From positions 492 to 64,491 of the forward strand of contig NZ_NVXQ01000007.1 of the NCBI RefSeq assembly GCF_002733955.1: 64,000 nucleotides of DNA, given 5' to 3'. Every line of letters begins with the position of its first letter. The stretch's first letter is position 1. Source of the stretch: Hoeflea sp. (lineage in GTDB: Bacteria; Pseudomonadota; Alphaproteobacteria; Rhizobiales; Rhizobiaceae). The notes below the pieces were generated by a model, which was not told where the DNA came from, made no database searches, and worked only from the letters and a program-made list of their open reading frames with translations. This document shows positions 17,577-26,288 of the stretch, piece by piece. Both the position numbers and the translations under genes were made by a program.

Positions 17577-18401
17577 ATGCTGACCGTTGAAACACGTCAC
17601 GCAATTGATCCGGCCACCGCCAAAGGCCTCGACACCGCGGGACTGCGTTCGCATTTCCATGCCAGCGGGATTTTTGCCGATGGCGAAATAAGGCTCGTCT
17701 ACACCCATTACGACCGGTTGATCCTGGGCGGAGCGGTGCCGGGCACGGGCAAGTTGACGCTGGACCAGGTCAAGGAATGCGGCACCGCCTCGATCCTCGA
17801 CCGGCGCGAGATGGGTATCCTGAACATCGGCGACAGCGGCACGGTTTCTGCAGGCGGCACCGATTACACGGTCAACAAGGGCGACGTGCTCTATCTCGGC
17901 ATGGGCTCCGGTCCGGTGACTTTCTCCGGGCCTGGCAGGTTCTACATCCTGTCGGCGCCGGCGCACCGGAGCTGCCCGAGCAAGCTGATCCGCATCGAAG
18001 ACGCGCGGCGGGTGGAAATGGGCTCCGCCGAGACGTCAAATGAGCGCGTCATCCTGCAGTTCCTGCACCCGGAAGTCGCCGACAGCTGCCAGCTGTTGAT
18101 GGGCTACACCCAGTTTGCTTCGGGCTCGGTGTGGAACACGATGCCCGCGCACCTGCATGACAGGCGGATGGAAGCCTATCTCTATTTCGAGCTCGGGCCG
18201 GAACAGCGGGTGTTCCACATCATGGGCCAGCCGGATGAAACCCGTCATATCGTGATGGCCAACGAGGAAGCGGTGATCTCGCCGCCCTGGTCGATCCATT
18301 GCGGCGCAGGCACCGGCGCCTATACATTCTGCTGGGCGATGGCCGGCGACAATGTGGATTTCACCGACATGGACATGGTGGCGATGGGAGATCTGCGGTG
18401 A
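17577..18401 (+). CDS. kduI: 5-dehydro-4-deoxy-D-glucuronate isomerase
   Basis: A 274-residue bicupin isomerase converting 5-keto-4-deoxyuronate to 2,5-diketo-3-deoxygluconate. The zinc ligands are in MPAHLHDRRMEAYLYFEL (His, His, Glu) and SIHCGAGT (His near the C-terminus). Length equals that of E. coli KduI (278). AAGGGAGA precedes ATG 17577. Its stop overlaps the GTG start of kduD by four bases. Confidence 0.95.
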   Translation: MLTVETRHAIDPATAKGLDTAGLRSHFHASGIFADGEIRLVYTHYDRLILGGAVPGTGKLTLDQVKECGTASILDRREMGILNIGDSGTVSAGGTDYTVNKGDVLYLGMGSGPVTFSGPGRFYILSAPAHRSCPSKLIRIEDARRVEMGSAETSNERVILQFLHPEVADSCQLLMGYTQFASGSVWNTMPAHLHDRRMEAYLYFELGPEQRVFHIMGQPDETRHIVMANEEAVISPPWSIHCGAGTGAYTFCWAMAGDNVDFTDMDMVAMGDLR

Positions 18402-19126
18402 GCCCATTTTCGCTCGCCGGCAAGACCGCGCTGGTGACCGGTGCCAATACGGGCATCGGTCAGGCGATTGCACTGGCCATGGGCCGGGCAGGGGCACGCG
18501 TCGTCTGCGCAGGGCGCCAATCCTGCGCTGAGACCGTCAGCCAGATCGCCGACGCGCGCGAACTTATCCTCGATTTTGCCGATCCGATGGCCGCGCGGGA
18601 CGTTTTCGCGGAAGATGCCATCGACATTCTGGTCAACAATGCCGGCATCATCCGGCGCAATGATGCCGTCGACTTCACCGAGAGTGACTGGGACGATGTG
18701 CTGGATGTGAACCTGAAGGCAGTGTTTTTTACCTGTCAGGCTTTCGGGAAGGCGATCATGGAGCGCGGTGGGACGGGTTCCATCGTCAACATCGCTTCGC
18801 TGCTGTCGCTGCAGGGCGGGATCCGGGTTCCATCCTACACGGCGTCCAAGCACGGCGTGGCCGGCATCACCAAGCTGCTGGCAAACGAGTGGGCGGCAAA
18901 GGGCATCAACGTCAATGCCATCGCGCCGGGCTATATCGCCACCAACAACACTGCGGACCTGATCAAGGACGAGGCCCGCAACAAGGCAATCCTCGAACGG
19001 ATCCCCGCCGGGCGCTGGGGCGAGCCGGAAGACATCGGCGAGACGGCGGTGTTCCTGGCCTCGCCGGCCGCAAAATACATCCATGGTGCAATCCTCAATG
19101 TCGATGGAGGCTGGCTTGCCCGCTGA
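18398..19126 (+). CDS. kduD: 2-dehydro-3-deoxy-D-gluconate 5-dehydrogenase (SDR)
   Basis: A 242-residue classical short-chain dehydrogenase that reduces 2,5-diketo-3-deoxygluconate to KDG. It has the NAD motif TGANTGIGQA (about residues 16-25), NNAGI, the active-site Ser in NIASLLSLQGG and YTASKHG (Tyr/Lys). The GTG start overlaps the KduI stop (GTGA), the classic kduI-kduD arrangement. Because of its position the assignment is firmer than for most SDRs. Confidence 0.9.
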   Translation: MSPFSLAGKTALVTGANTGIGQAIALAMGRAGARVVCAGRQSCAETVSQIADARELILDFADPMAARDVFAEDAIDILVNNAGIIRRNDAVDFTESDWDDVLDVNLKAVFFTCQAFGKAIMERGGTGSIVNIASLLSLQGGIRVPSYTASKHGVAGITKLLANEWAAKGINVNAIAPGYIATNNTADLIKDEARNKAILERIPAGRWGEPEDIGETAVFLASPAAKYIHGAILNVDGGWLAR

Positions 19127-20564
19127 CGAGCAAAGGCTTGGCCGGTCCGGGGCAGCAAGGCCGGATGCCGGGATCGTGCATCTCGGTCTCGGTGCCTTTT
19201 ACCGGGCCTTCGGCGCGGTGTATGTGGAAGATGCCGTCCGGATTTCCGGCGGTGACTGGGGCATCATCGGCGTCAGCCTGCAGAGCCCGGGAACGCGGGA
19301 CAGGCTTGCGCCGCAGGATTTCGTCTACACGGTGGTGACGCAAAATCCCGATGGCGGCGAAACCTTCCGCAAGGTCGAGATTGTTCAGGAAGTTCTCGTC
19401 GCTCCGGAAGATCCGGAAGCCGTGCTCAGCGCCATGTCCGATCCGGCAATCCGGATCGTCACCCTGACGGTGACCGAGAAGGGCTATTGTCACGATCCAG
19501 CGACCGGGGCACTGAACTTCGATCACCCCGACATCATTCATGATCTGGAGGCGGCATTGCCGCGATCTGCCCCGGGCTTTCTGGTGCGGGCGCTTGAGCG
19601 CCGCCGGGACGCGGGGCACCCGCCTTTCACCGTGCTGACCTGTGACAATCTTCCCGAGAACGGCAAGCTGGTTCGCCGGGCGGTGCTGGATCTCGCGCGT
19701 AAATTCGATCCGGCGCTTGCCGACTGGATTGCATCGGACGGCCGGTTTCCCTCAACGATGGTCGACCGGATTACACCGGCGACGAAACCCGAAGATATCG
19801 ACCGGCTGGCGCAGAAGATCGGCTACCGGGACGAAGCGCCGGTGCTGTGCGAACCGTTCCGGCAATGGGTCGTCGAGGATGATTTCGTCCCGGCCTATGG
19901 CGCGGAGGCGCGGCCGGATCTGGCTGGCGCGGGCGCCGAGATGGTTGCCGACGTCACGCCGTACGAGAACATGAAGCTGAGGATGCTCAACGGCACCCAT
20001 TCCTCGCTTGCTTATCTTGGTTATCTCGCAGGCCACGAAACCATTGCCGAAACCGTGGGCGACCCGGTGTTTGCCGGCTACGTCAAGCGGCTGTGGCGGG
20101 ATGAGATCATCCCCTCCTTCACGGCGCCCGAGGGTGTTGACCTCGCGGCTTATGCGGACGCGCTGTTCGAGCGCTATTCCAACCCGGTGATCCGCCATCG
20201 CACCTGGCAGATCGCCATGGATGGTAGCCAGAAACTGCCGCAGCGGATCCTGGCAACGATCGCCGACAATCTGGCGGCCGGGCGCGAGTGTCCGGGACTG
20301 GTGCTCGCTGTCGCCGGCTGGATGCGCTATGTCGGCGGCCTTGACGAAAAGGGACAGCCGATCGAGGTCAGGGATCCGCTGGCGGACAAGCTGCGTGCGC
20401 TGTCTGATGCGGCCGGCGCGACCGAGCAGAAGGTTGCTGGCTTGCTTGGAGTGCGCGAGGTTTTCAGCGCGCGCCTGGCTGCCGATATCTCTACCCCGGT
20501 CACTGCGGCTTACGGGCAGTTGAGCGCGCTGGGGGCGCGCAAAGCGATCGAGGACATGCTGTGA
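19116..20564 (+). CDS. uxuB: D-mannonate oxidoreductase (fructuronate reductase)
   Basis: A 482-residue mannitol-dehydrogenase-family protein that interconverts D-fructuronate and D-mannonate with NAD(H). It begins with the Rossmann region IVHLGLGAFYRAF. TVTEKGYCHD, TCDNLPENGKLVRRAVL, FPSTMVDRITPAT and the C-terminal-domain segment KLRMLNGTHSSLAYLGYLAG (Lys and His catalytic) are standard. TTG 19116 has GGAGG five bases upstream and overlaps kduD by 11 bases; ATG 19104 is an alternative. It is coupled to uxuA downstream. Confidence 0.9.
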   Translation: MPADEQRLGRSGAARPDAGIVHLGLGAFYRAFGAVYVEDAVRISGGDWGIIGVSLQSPGTRDRLAPQDFVYTVVTQNPDGGETFRKVEIVQEVLVAPEDPEAVLSAMSDPAIRIVTLTVTEKGYCHDPATGALNFDHPDIIHDLEAALPRSAPGFLVRALERRRDAGHPPFTVLTCDNLPENGKLVRRAVLDLARKFDPALADWIASDGRFPSTMVDRITPATKPEDIDRLAQKIGYRDEAPVLCEPFRQWVVEDDFVPAYGAEARPDLAGAGAEMVADVTPYENMKLRMLNGTHSSLAYLGYLAGHETIAETVGDPVFAGYVKRLWRDEIIPSFTAPEGVDLAAYADALFERYSNPVIRHRTWQIAMDGSQKLPQRILATIADNLAAGRECPGLVLAVAGWMRYVGGLDEKGQPIEVRDPLADKLRALSDAAGATEQKVAGLLGVREVFSARLAADISTPVTAAYGQLSALGARKAIEDML

Positions 20565-21748
20565 GAGAAAGCTGGCGCTGGTACGGACCGCTCGACAAGA
20601 TTTCACTTACGGAAGTGGCCCAGACAGGGGCCACGGGCATTGTGACGGCCTTGCACGAGGTGCCCTATGGCGAGGTCTGGAGCCGTGAGGCGATCGCAGC
20701 GCGGAAAGCCGAGATAAAGTCTGCAGGTTTTGACTGGGTGGTGGTCGAAAGCCTGCCGATCCATGAGCGGATCAAGCGCAACGAAGGCGACCTGAGCGCG
20801 CTGTTTGCGAATTACAGGCAGTCGATGGCCAATCTGGCGGCCGAGGGGCTGCATACGATCTGCTACAATTTCATGCCCTTGCTGGACTGGACCCGGACCG
20901 ATCTGGCGGCTCCGGTCGCTCGTGGCGGCAGCTGTCTGCGGTTTTCGGCGCCGAAAATGGCGGCGCTTGAAATTTTCATGATCGGACGCGACGCGGCGCG
21001 GGAAGACTATCTGCCTGAGGTCATCGCACAGGCCGAAAGCTGGTTTCAGGCGTCATCGGATGATGACCGTGCGGAGCTGATGCATTCGGTGATGGCCGGG
21101 CTGCCGGGGGCCTATGACCGCTATGATGCTCAGGGACTGAAAGCCGCGCTGACGCTGTATGACGGGATAGACCGGGCGGCGTTGCGGCAGCATCTGCGCC
21201 GCTTTCTCGAAGAGGTGGTTCCGACGGCCGAAGAGCTCGGCATGCGCTTTTGCGTGCATCCGGACGACCCGCCGCGCGATATTCTGGGCCTGCCGCGGAT
21301 TGTCTCGGATGTCGACGATATCGCCTGGCTGCTGGATGCGGTCGACAGCCGGGCAAACGGCCTGACGCTGTGCGCGGGATCACTCGGCGCTAATCCAAAC
21401 AACGATGTTCCGGCGATTGCGCGGCGCTTCGCCGACAGGATCCATTTTGCCCATCTGCGCAATGTCCGGAAGGATGCGGACGGTTCTTTCGAAGAGGCGG
21501 CGCATCTCACCGGCGATACCGACATGGTCGACCTTGTGGCGGCCTTGCTCGAAGAAGAAGGCCGCCGCCGCGAGGCCGGGAGAGCTGACAGCGAGATCCC
21601 GTTCCGGCCTGATCACGGCCACGACCTGCTCGACGATGCCGGCCGCAACACCCATCCCGGCTATCCGTTGATCGGACGGATGCGCGGCCTGGCCGAATTG
21701 CGCGGCGTCATTGCCGGCCTGTCTCATGGCGGCAATATGGGCGGCTGA
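20561..21748 (+). CDS. uxuA: Mannonate dehydratase
   Basis: A 395-residue TIM-barrel dehydratase forming 2-keto-3-deoxygluconate from D-mannonate. It starts MRESWRWYGPLDKISLTEVA, and has MRFCVHPDDPPRDILGLPRI and FRPDHGHDLLDD, characteristic of UxuA metal-binding and active-site regions. The GTG start overlaps the UxuB stop by four bases. It ends the operon that began with uxaC. The UxaC-UxuB-UxuA set is the glucuronate branch; no UxaA/UxaB for galacturonate is in the window. Confidence 0.93.
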   Translation: MRESWRWYGPLDKISLTEVAQTGATGIVTALHEVPYGEVWSREAIAARKAEIKSAGFDWVVVESLPIHERIKRNEGDLSALFANYRQSMANLAAEGLHTICYNFMPLLDWTRTDLAAPVARGGSCLRFSAPKMAALEIFMIGRDAAREDYLPEVIAQAESWFQASSDDDRAELMHSVMAGLPGAYDRYDAQGLKAALTLYDGIDRAALRQHLRRFLEEVVPTAEELGMRFCVHPDDPPRDILGLPRIVSDVDDIAWLLDAVDSRANGLTLCAGSLGANPNNDVPAIARRFADRIHFAHLRNVRKDADGSFEEAAHLTGDTDMVDLVAALLEEEGRRREAGRADSEIPFRPDHGHDLLDDAGRNTHPGYPLIGRMRGLAELRGVIAGLSHGGNMGG

Positions 21749-21809
21749 CTGGGGCTGGCCGAGAGCTAAGCCGGCCTGTCGTGATGCCGCGCCGGTTTTG
21801 GCCCCGGGA

Positions 21810-22280
21810 TCAGCTGCGCAGTTCGATCATCCCGGTTTCCTTGACCGATTCCATCACCGCGAAGGAGTGGGTTTGCATGACCGAGGGCAGCTGGCTGATG
21901 CGCTCGCCCAGCAATTCCCGAAACTCGGTGATGTCGCGGGTGCGGACCTTCAGCATGTAATCGAACGGGCCGGCAATCATCAGGCAGCTTTGCACTTGCG
22001 GGATCCGCCTGACCGCGCGGTTGAAGTCCTCAAGCGAGCTGTCGCTGGTCTTGGACAGGTTTACATGCACAATCATGACGTGGCCCATGTCAACCTCGAC
22101 GGGATCGATGGTGGCGCTGTAGCCGGTGATCACACCCTCTCGTTCGAGCCGCTTGACCCGCTCGGAGCAGGGGGTTTTGGTAAGATGCACCCTTTCGGCA
22201 AGGTCAACGATCGACATGCGGCCATGGGCCTGGAGCTCGTTCAGAATGCGCTTGTCAACTGGGTCCAAATTCCTTCTCAT
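21810..22280 (-). CDS. Lrp/AsnC-family transcriptional regulator
   Basis: A 156-residue regulator with an N-terminal helix-turn-helix (LDPVDKRILNELQAHGRMS through TKTPCSERVKRLEREGVI) and a C-terminal RAM ligand domain (MIAGPFDYMLKVRTRD). It diverges from the stress protein and amino acid symporter genes, so an amino acid is the likely effector and the symporter a likely target. The spacer 22281-22499 is AT-rich, as Lrp sites often are, and holds the palindrome GACTAGTC at 22352-22359. Confidence 0.88.
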   Translation of the reverse strand: MRRNLDPVDKRILNELQAHGRMSIVDLAERVHLTKTPCSERVKRLEREGVITGYSATIDPVEVDMGHVMIVHVNLSKTSDSSLEDFNRAVRRIPQVQSCLMIAGPFDYMLKVRTRDITEFRELLGERISQLPSVMQTHSFAVMESVKETGMIELRS

Positions 22281-22499
22281 CCAGTCTTTTTTCCTTGCAT
22301 TTCCTGTTTTTTGGCCGATAGTTTTGAATATAGACCAATAAAAGGTCCAAGGACTAGTCTTTTCGACTAAAGTTATTGTGCGGGGTTACCCGGACTGCAT
22401 TCGTGTTTCGGTGCCGGATTTTGTTGATTTTTTTGAGTTTGTCGAAGTCTGTTTCCGGCAACGGGCATGTTTCTGAAAACAATAAGAGAGGGACTTGAA

Positions 22500-22937
22500 A
22501 TGACGACTAAACTGGTTGTTGGCCTGGATGGCCACGGTTCGGGCGAGCGCGCCCTGGCCTATGCGGAGCGGCTGGCCAAGCTCATCGGGAATTGCGAACT
22601 GATGATCGTCTATGTGGTGGAGTGGTCGCCCTATTCGTTCCAGACGGCCGAAGAGAACGCGCAGCGCCACAAGCGCCGCGAAGAAGAGATTTCAACCGCA
22701 ACGCAGCGGGTCATCGATCCGGCGGTGGCCAAGGTCAAATCCTCGGGGATCACGGCAACGGGCAAGGTCCGTCACGGCGACGTCGCATCGATCCTGATAG
22801 CCGTGGCGGAAGAAGAGAAGGCTGAACAGATCATCGTTGCCCGGTCGTCGGAAGGCGGATTTGCCAAGCGGATCTTCGGCAGCGCGACCTCCAACCTTGT
22901 CATGCACGCATCCGTGCCTGTGACTGTCGTCAACTAA
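22500..22937 (+). CDS. Universal stress protein (UspA family)
   Basis: A 145-residue alpha/beta protein with the Usp fold: it starts TKLVVGLDGHGSGERAL and ends VMHASVPVTVV. The ATP-binding loop is atypical: RSSEGGFAKRIFGSAT keeps the final GS but lacks the usual first glycine pattern, so nucleotide binding is doubtful. ATG 22500 has GAGAGGGA before it; the frame extends upstream without a better start. It lies 10 bases before the symporter gene and is probably co-transcribed. Confidence 0.82.
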   Translation: MTTKLVVGLDGHGSGERALAYAERLAKLIGNCELMIVYVVEWSPYSFQTAEENAQRHKRREEEISTATQRVIDPAVAKVKSSGITATGKVRHGDVASILIAVAEEEKAEQIIVARSSEGGFAKRIFGSATSNLVMHASVPVTVVN

Positions 22938-22947
22938 GGGGGCTATC

Positions 22948-24501
22948 ATGACATTTCTCAAAACATTGATGCTGTCGGCCATTGCCACGACAGGTTTCGG
23001 CACGATGGCCTCGGCGCAGGAAGCCATGACCATCGACCAGCAGGTCAACGAGGCCTTTGCCGCCGCCACGGGTCCGTTTGTTAGCCTGATCTTCGCGCCG
23101 ATCCCCGGCACCAGCTTTCCCTGGATCGTGATGTGGCTGGTGATCGCGGCCTCGATTTTCACGATCTATTTCGGCTTCGTGCAGTTCCGCTTCTTCGGCC
23201 ATGCCATCGGACTGGTGAAAGGCGATTATTCCGATCCCAATGATGCCGGCGAGGTGAGCCATTTCCAGGCGCTTGCGACTGCGCTCTCGGGCACGGTGGG
23301 GCTCGGCAATATTGCCGGCGTGGCCGTTGCCGTGGGTATCGGCGGGCCCGGCGCGACATTCTGGATGATCCTTGCCGGGCTGCTCGGCATGGCGTCGAAA
23401 TTCACCGAATGTACGCTCGGGGTGAAATACCGCAACGAGTATGAGGACGGCACGGTTTCGGGCGGCCCGATGTACTACATCTCCAAGGGCTTCAAGGAGC
23501 TGGGACTGCCCGGCGGCAAGTTCCTGGCGATCATGTTCTCGATCTTCTGTATTCTCGGTGCGCTCGGCGGCGGCAACATGTTCCAGGCCAACCAGGCGCA
23601 TGCCCAGATCTCCGGCATTGTCGGCGACTATCCGGGCTGGATCACAGGCATCATCTTTGCAGCCGTCGTCTTTGCGGTGATTGTCGGCGGCATCAAGTCG
23701 ATCGCCCATGTGACCGAGAAAGTGGTGCCGTTCATGGGCATTCTCTATGTCGGTGCGGCGCTTGTCATCCTGCTCGTGAACTACGACAAGATCGGCTGGG
23801 CCTTTGGCCAGATCTTCGCCGGTGCGTTTACCGGACTTGGTGTGGCAGGCGGCTTTGTCGGTGCGTTGATCCAGGGCTTCAAACGGGCGGCGTTTTCCAA
23901 CGAAGCCGGTGTTGGCTCCGCGGCAATCGCCCACTCGGCGGTGAGGACCAAGGAACCGATCACCGAGGGTTTCGTGTCGCTGCTCGAGCCGCTGATCGAT
24001 ACGGTCGTGATCTGCACGATGACCGCTCTGGTGATCACCATTTCGCAGCAGTTGATCGTTGATCCTGTGACCGGGCTCTACACGCTCAATGAAGCAGGCT
24101 CCGCGATTGCCACAGTCAATGATGTCAGCGGTGTCGCCCTGACCTCGGCGGCATTCGGGTCGGCCATCGGCTGGTTCCCCTATGTGCTGGCGATCGCGGT
24201 GGTGCTGTTTGCCTTCTCGACGATGATCTCGTGGTCCTATTATGGGCTGAAGAGCTGGACCTATCTGTTCGGCGAAGGCAAGAACTCGGAGCTGACCTTC
24301 AAGATCATCTTCTGCGTCTTCATCGTCATCGGAGCGGCGGCCAGCCTCGGGCCGGTCATCGATTTCTCCGATGCGGCGATCTTCGCCATGGCTGTGGTCA
24401 ACATCTTCTGCCTCTACTTCCTGATGGGGCTGGTGAAAAAGGAGCTGCATTCCTACGCCAGTCGTCTCCAGAGCGGCGAGATCCGGAAGTTCAAGCACTA
24501 G
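22948..24501 (+). CDS. Sodium:alanine/glycine symporter (AGCS family)
   Basis: A 517-residue membrane transporter with a cleavable-looking hydrophobic N-terminus (1-23, ending MASAQ) followed by about 11 membrane segments. Family motifs are ALSGTVGLGNIAGVAVAV (about residues 111-128), SGGPMYYI, GALGGGNMFQANQ and FKRAAFSNEAGVGSAAIAHS. It takes up alanine, glycine or a related amino acid with sodium. A strong terminator follows at 24550-24583. Control by the divergent Lrp regulator is likely. Confidence 0.9.
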   Translation: MTFLKTLMLSAIATTGFGTMASAQEAMTIDQQVNEAFAAATGPFVSLIFAPIPGTSFPWIVMWLVIAASIFTIYFGFVQFRFFGHAIGLVKGDYSDPNDAGEVSHFQALATALSGTVGLGNIAGVAVAVGIGGPGATFWMILAGLLGMASKFTECTLGVKYRNEYEDGTVSGGPMYYISKGFKELGLPGGKFLAIMFSIFCILGALGGGNMFQANQAHAQISGIVGDYPGWITGIIFAAVVFAVIVGGIKSIAHVTEKVVPFMGILYVGAALVILLVNYDKIGWAFGQIFAGAFTGLGVAGGFVGALIQGFKRAAFSNEAGVGSAAIAHSAVRTKEPITEGFVSLLEPLIDTVVICTMTALVITISQQLIVDPVTGLYTLNEAGSAIATVNDVSGVALTSAAFGSAIGWFPYVLAIAVVLFAFSTMISWSYYGLKSWTYLFGEGKNSELTFKIIFCVFIVIGAAASLGPVIDFSDAAIFAMAVVNIFCLYFLMGLVKKELHSYASRLQSGEIRKFKH

Positions 24502-24549
24502 GCTTGATCGGGAAAACAAGATGGGCGTGGCAACGCGCCCATCCGGCAG

Positions 24550-24583
24550 ACGGCGTCAGCGCGAAAGCACTGGCGCCGTTTTC
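24550..24583 (+). terminator. Rho-independent terminator after the symporter gene
   Basis: ACGGCGTCAGCGC (24550-24562) pairs with GCACTGGCGCCGT (24567-24579), with one mismatch and one wobble, closing a GAAA tetraloop and followed by TTTT. A second inverted repeat, GATGGGCG/CGCCCATC at 24520-24543, lies just before it. Confidence 0.88.
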
Positions 24584-24668
24584 ATTACCAGAGTTTAACT
24601 TGGAATGGTTCGCTCCGAGGACTAAGCCGGAACTGGCCTGGGAGCCCGAACCAACAAGGATAACACCC

Positions 24669-25256
24669 GTGAGACGCCTCTTTTCCTCCCCTTACCTGTT
24701 CTGGGCTTTGCTTGCCCTGCCGGCTGTGCCAATGCTGATCTCGCTCACCTCGGACCCGGGTGCCGCAGAAAACCTGCTGCATCCCAGTGGCGAATTTTCC
24801 GCCCGCTTCATGATCATCGCGATGATGATCACGCCCTTGCGGATGATCTTTCCGAAGGCCGGCTGGCTGAATTTCCTGATGCGGCGGCGGCGTGCGCTTG
24901 GTGTGGCTGCGTTTTTGTATGCGGCTCTGCATCTGGTTCTGTATGTCCTCGACGAGGGCGCGCTGGCGCCGATGCTGGCCGAGTTCACGGAACTTGGGAT
25001 CTGGACTGGCTGGCTGGCGTTTGCCATCTTCGTGCCGCTTGGCCTGACCAGCAACGCCGCATCGCAGCGCTGGCTACTGGCGGGGTGGAAAACGCTGCAG
25101 CGGTTTGTCTATCCCGCCGCGGTTCTGACATTGGTGCACTGGATTTTCGTCAACAACAATCTCGGGCAGGCGCTGGTGAACTTCCTGCCGCTGGCCGGAC
25201 TGGAGGCCTGGCGGATCTGGAAGATCAATACCGGTCGGCAAACCGCAGCCGCGTGA
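24669..25256 (+). CDS. Haem-binding membrane protein, ferric-reductase-like (MsrQ/YedZ type)
   Basis: A 195-residue inner-membrane protein with about six helices of the ferric reductase-like transmembrane domain. Haem-ligand histidines are expected in AALHLVLYV (about residue 83) and TLVHWIF (about 154). GTG 24669 follows AAGGA; upstream codons fall in the terminator. MsrQ passes electrons to the periplasmic methionine sulfoxide reductase MsrP, but no msrP is adjacent, so the partner is unknown. It converges with the LysR gene. Confidence 0.72.
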   Translation: MRRLFSSPYLFWALLALPAVPMLISLTSDPGAAENLLHPSGEFSARFMIIAMMITPLRMIFPKAGWLNFLMRRRRALGVAAFLYAALHLVLYVLDEGALAPMLAEFTELGIWTGWLAFAIFVPLGLTSNAASQRWLLAGWKTLQRFVYPAAVLTLVHWIFVNNNLGQALVNFLPLAGLEAWRIWKINTGRQTAAA

Positions 25257-25305
25257 AGCATTCTAACGGGAAGAGGTCATGCGCCTGAGCAGGCCGTAAG
25301 CTTGC

Positions 25306-26157
25306 TCAGGTTCCCGACAGTTGTTTTCGGACGCTGTCGAGCAGGCGTCGGTGGATGTGTGAATGACGGTTGCGCAGATGCATGGCCACATAGACCGACT
25401 GGGGGATGCTGGGGGCATCCTCGATGTATCTGAACTGGCCGGTGGCGACCATTTCCTGAGCGGAATCCTCAAGCACGTAAGCCGTGCCGCCAAGCTCCGA
25501 CAGCAGGCCGCAGACGGTGATGTTCTGGCCGCTCGACAAGGGTGCCTCGGCAAGCTTGGCCACCACTTGCCGGTGAACCTTGTCAAAGGCCGGGGAGTAA
25601 TTGGTGAAGATATAGCTTTGCGGCTCGATGTCGGCGATGCGGTCGACTCTCGAGCTGATCATCCGGTAGGCCAGTTCGCCGATGAGTTCGTGGTGCAGAT
25701 CGGGCAGGTTTTTCGGCGTGAACATGATCGACAGGTCGATCTCGCCGGCCAGAAGGTCGATGCTCATCTGGGTGGAGAAGTCCAGATCAATGTAGAACGA
25801 CGCGTCGGGCAGCACCTTGCGGAAACCGGCAACCCAGTCGGCAATATGGCTGGAGGCAAGATCATGCTGAATGCCGATGCGCATCGATTCCGAAAAATTG
25901 CCGGTGTTCTGAACCGAGCGGCGGGCTTCGGTCCATTGATGGCGCAGGGTGCGGGCGTGATCGAGCAGGCGGTAGCCGGCGTGGGTCGGTTCGGTTCCGG
26001 CGCGGCTGCGGGTGAAGAGCTTGCGCCCGAGCGAGGCTTCAAGTGCTGTTATGCGGCCGGATACTGTTGATTGGGTCAGGCTCAGGCGTTCGGCTGTCCG
26101 GTTGAAGCTCTTCGTCTCCATCAGATCGAGGAAGGTTTCAAGGTGCTCGATTTGCAT
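25306..26157 (-). CDS. LysR-family transcriptional regulator
   Basis: A 283-residue LysR regulator. The N-terminal helix-turn-helix covers residues 1-60 (FLDLMETKSFNRTAERLSLT, then STVSGRITALE), with a LysR substrate-binding domain behind it. ATG 26157 has GGGAG at a good distance; a start ten codons earlier is possible. It diverges from the two dehydrogenase genes at 26289-31180, with a perfect palindrome between. It is the likely activator of the methylated-amine cluster. Confidence 0.87.
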   Translation of the reverse strand: MQIEHLETFLDLMETKSFNRTAERLSLTQSTVSGRITALEASLGRKLFTRSRAGTEPTHAGYRLLDHARTLRHQWTEARRSVQNTGNFSESMRIGIQHDLASSHIADWVAGFRKVLPDASFYIDLDFSTQMSIDLLAGEIDLSIMFTPKNLPDLHHELIGELAYRMISSRVDRIADIEPQSYIFTNYSPAFDKVHRQVVAKLAEAPLSSGQNITVCGLLSELGGTAYVLEDSAQEMVATGQFRYIEDAPSIPQSVYVAMHLRNRHSHIHRRLLDSVRKQLSGT

Positions 26158-26189
26158 GGGCAGCTCCCGGAAATTGCTGCCTTGCACCC

Positions 26190-26208
26190 TAATCGGATTT
26201 TCCGATTA
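26190..26208. promoter_or_regulatory. Perfect palindrome, LysR binding site
   Basis: TAATCGGA (26190-26197) and TCCGATTA (26201-26208) are exact inverted repeats around TTT and include the T-N11-A LysR pattern. The site is 33 bases before the LysR start and 81 before the dehydrogenase start, the usual place for LysR autoregulation and activation of a divergent operon. Confidence 0.72.
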
Positions 26209-26288
26209 ATAAAGCGGTTTCGGCACAATTGCGCATCGCCAGAACCGGTCTGATACTCGCTCCAACCATCGATTTGCAGGAGACTGGT

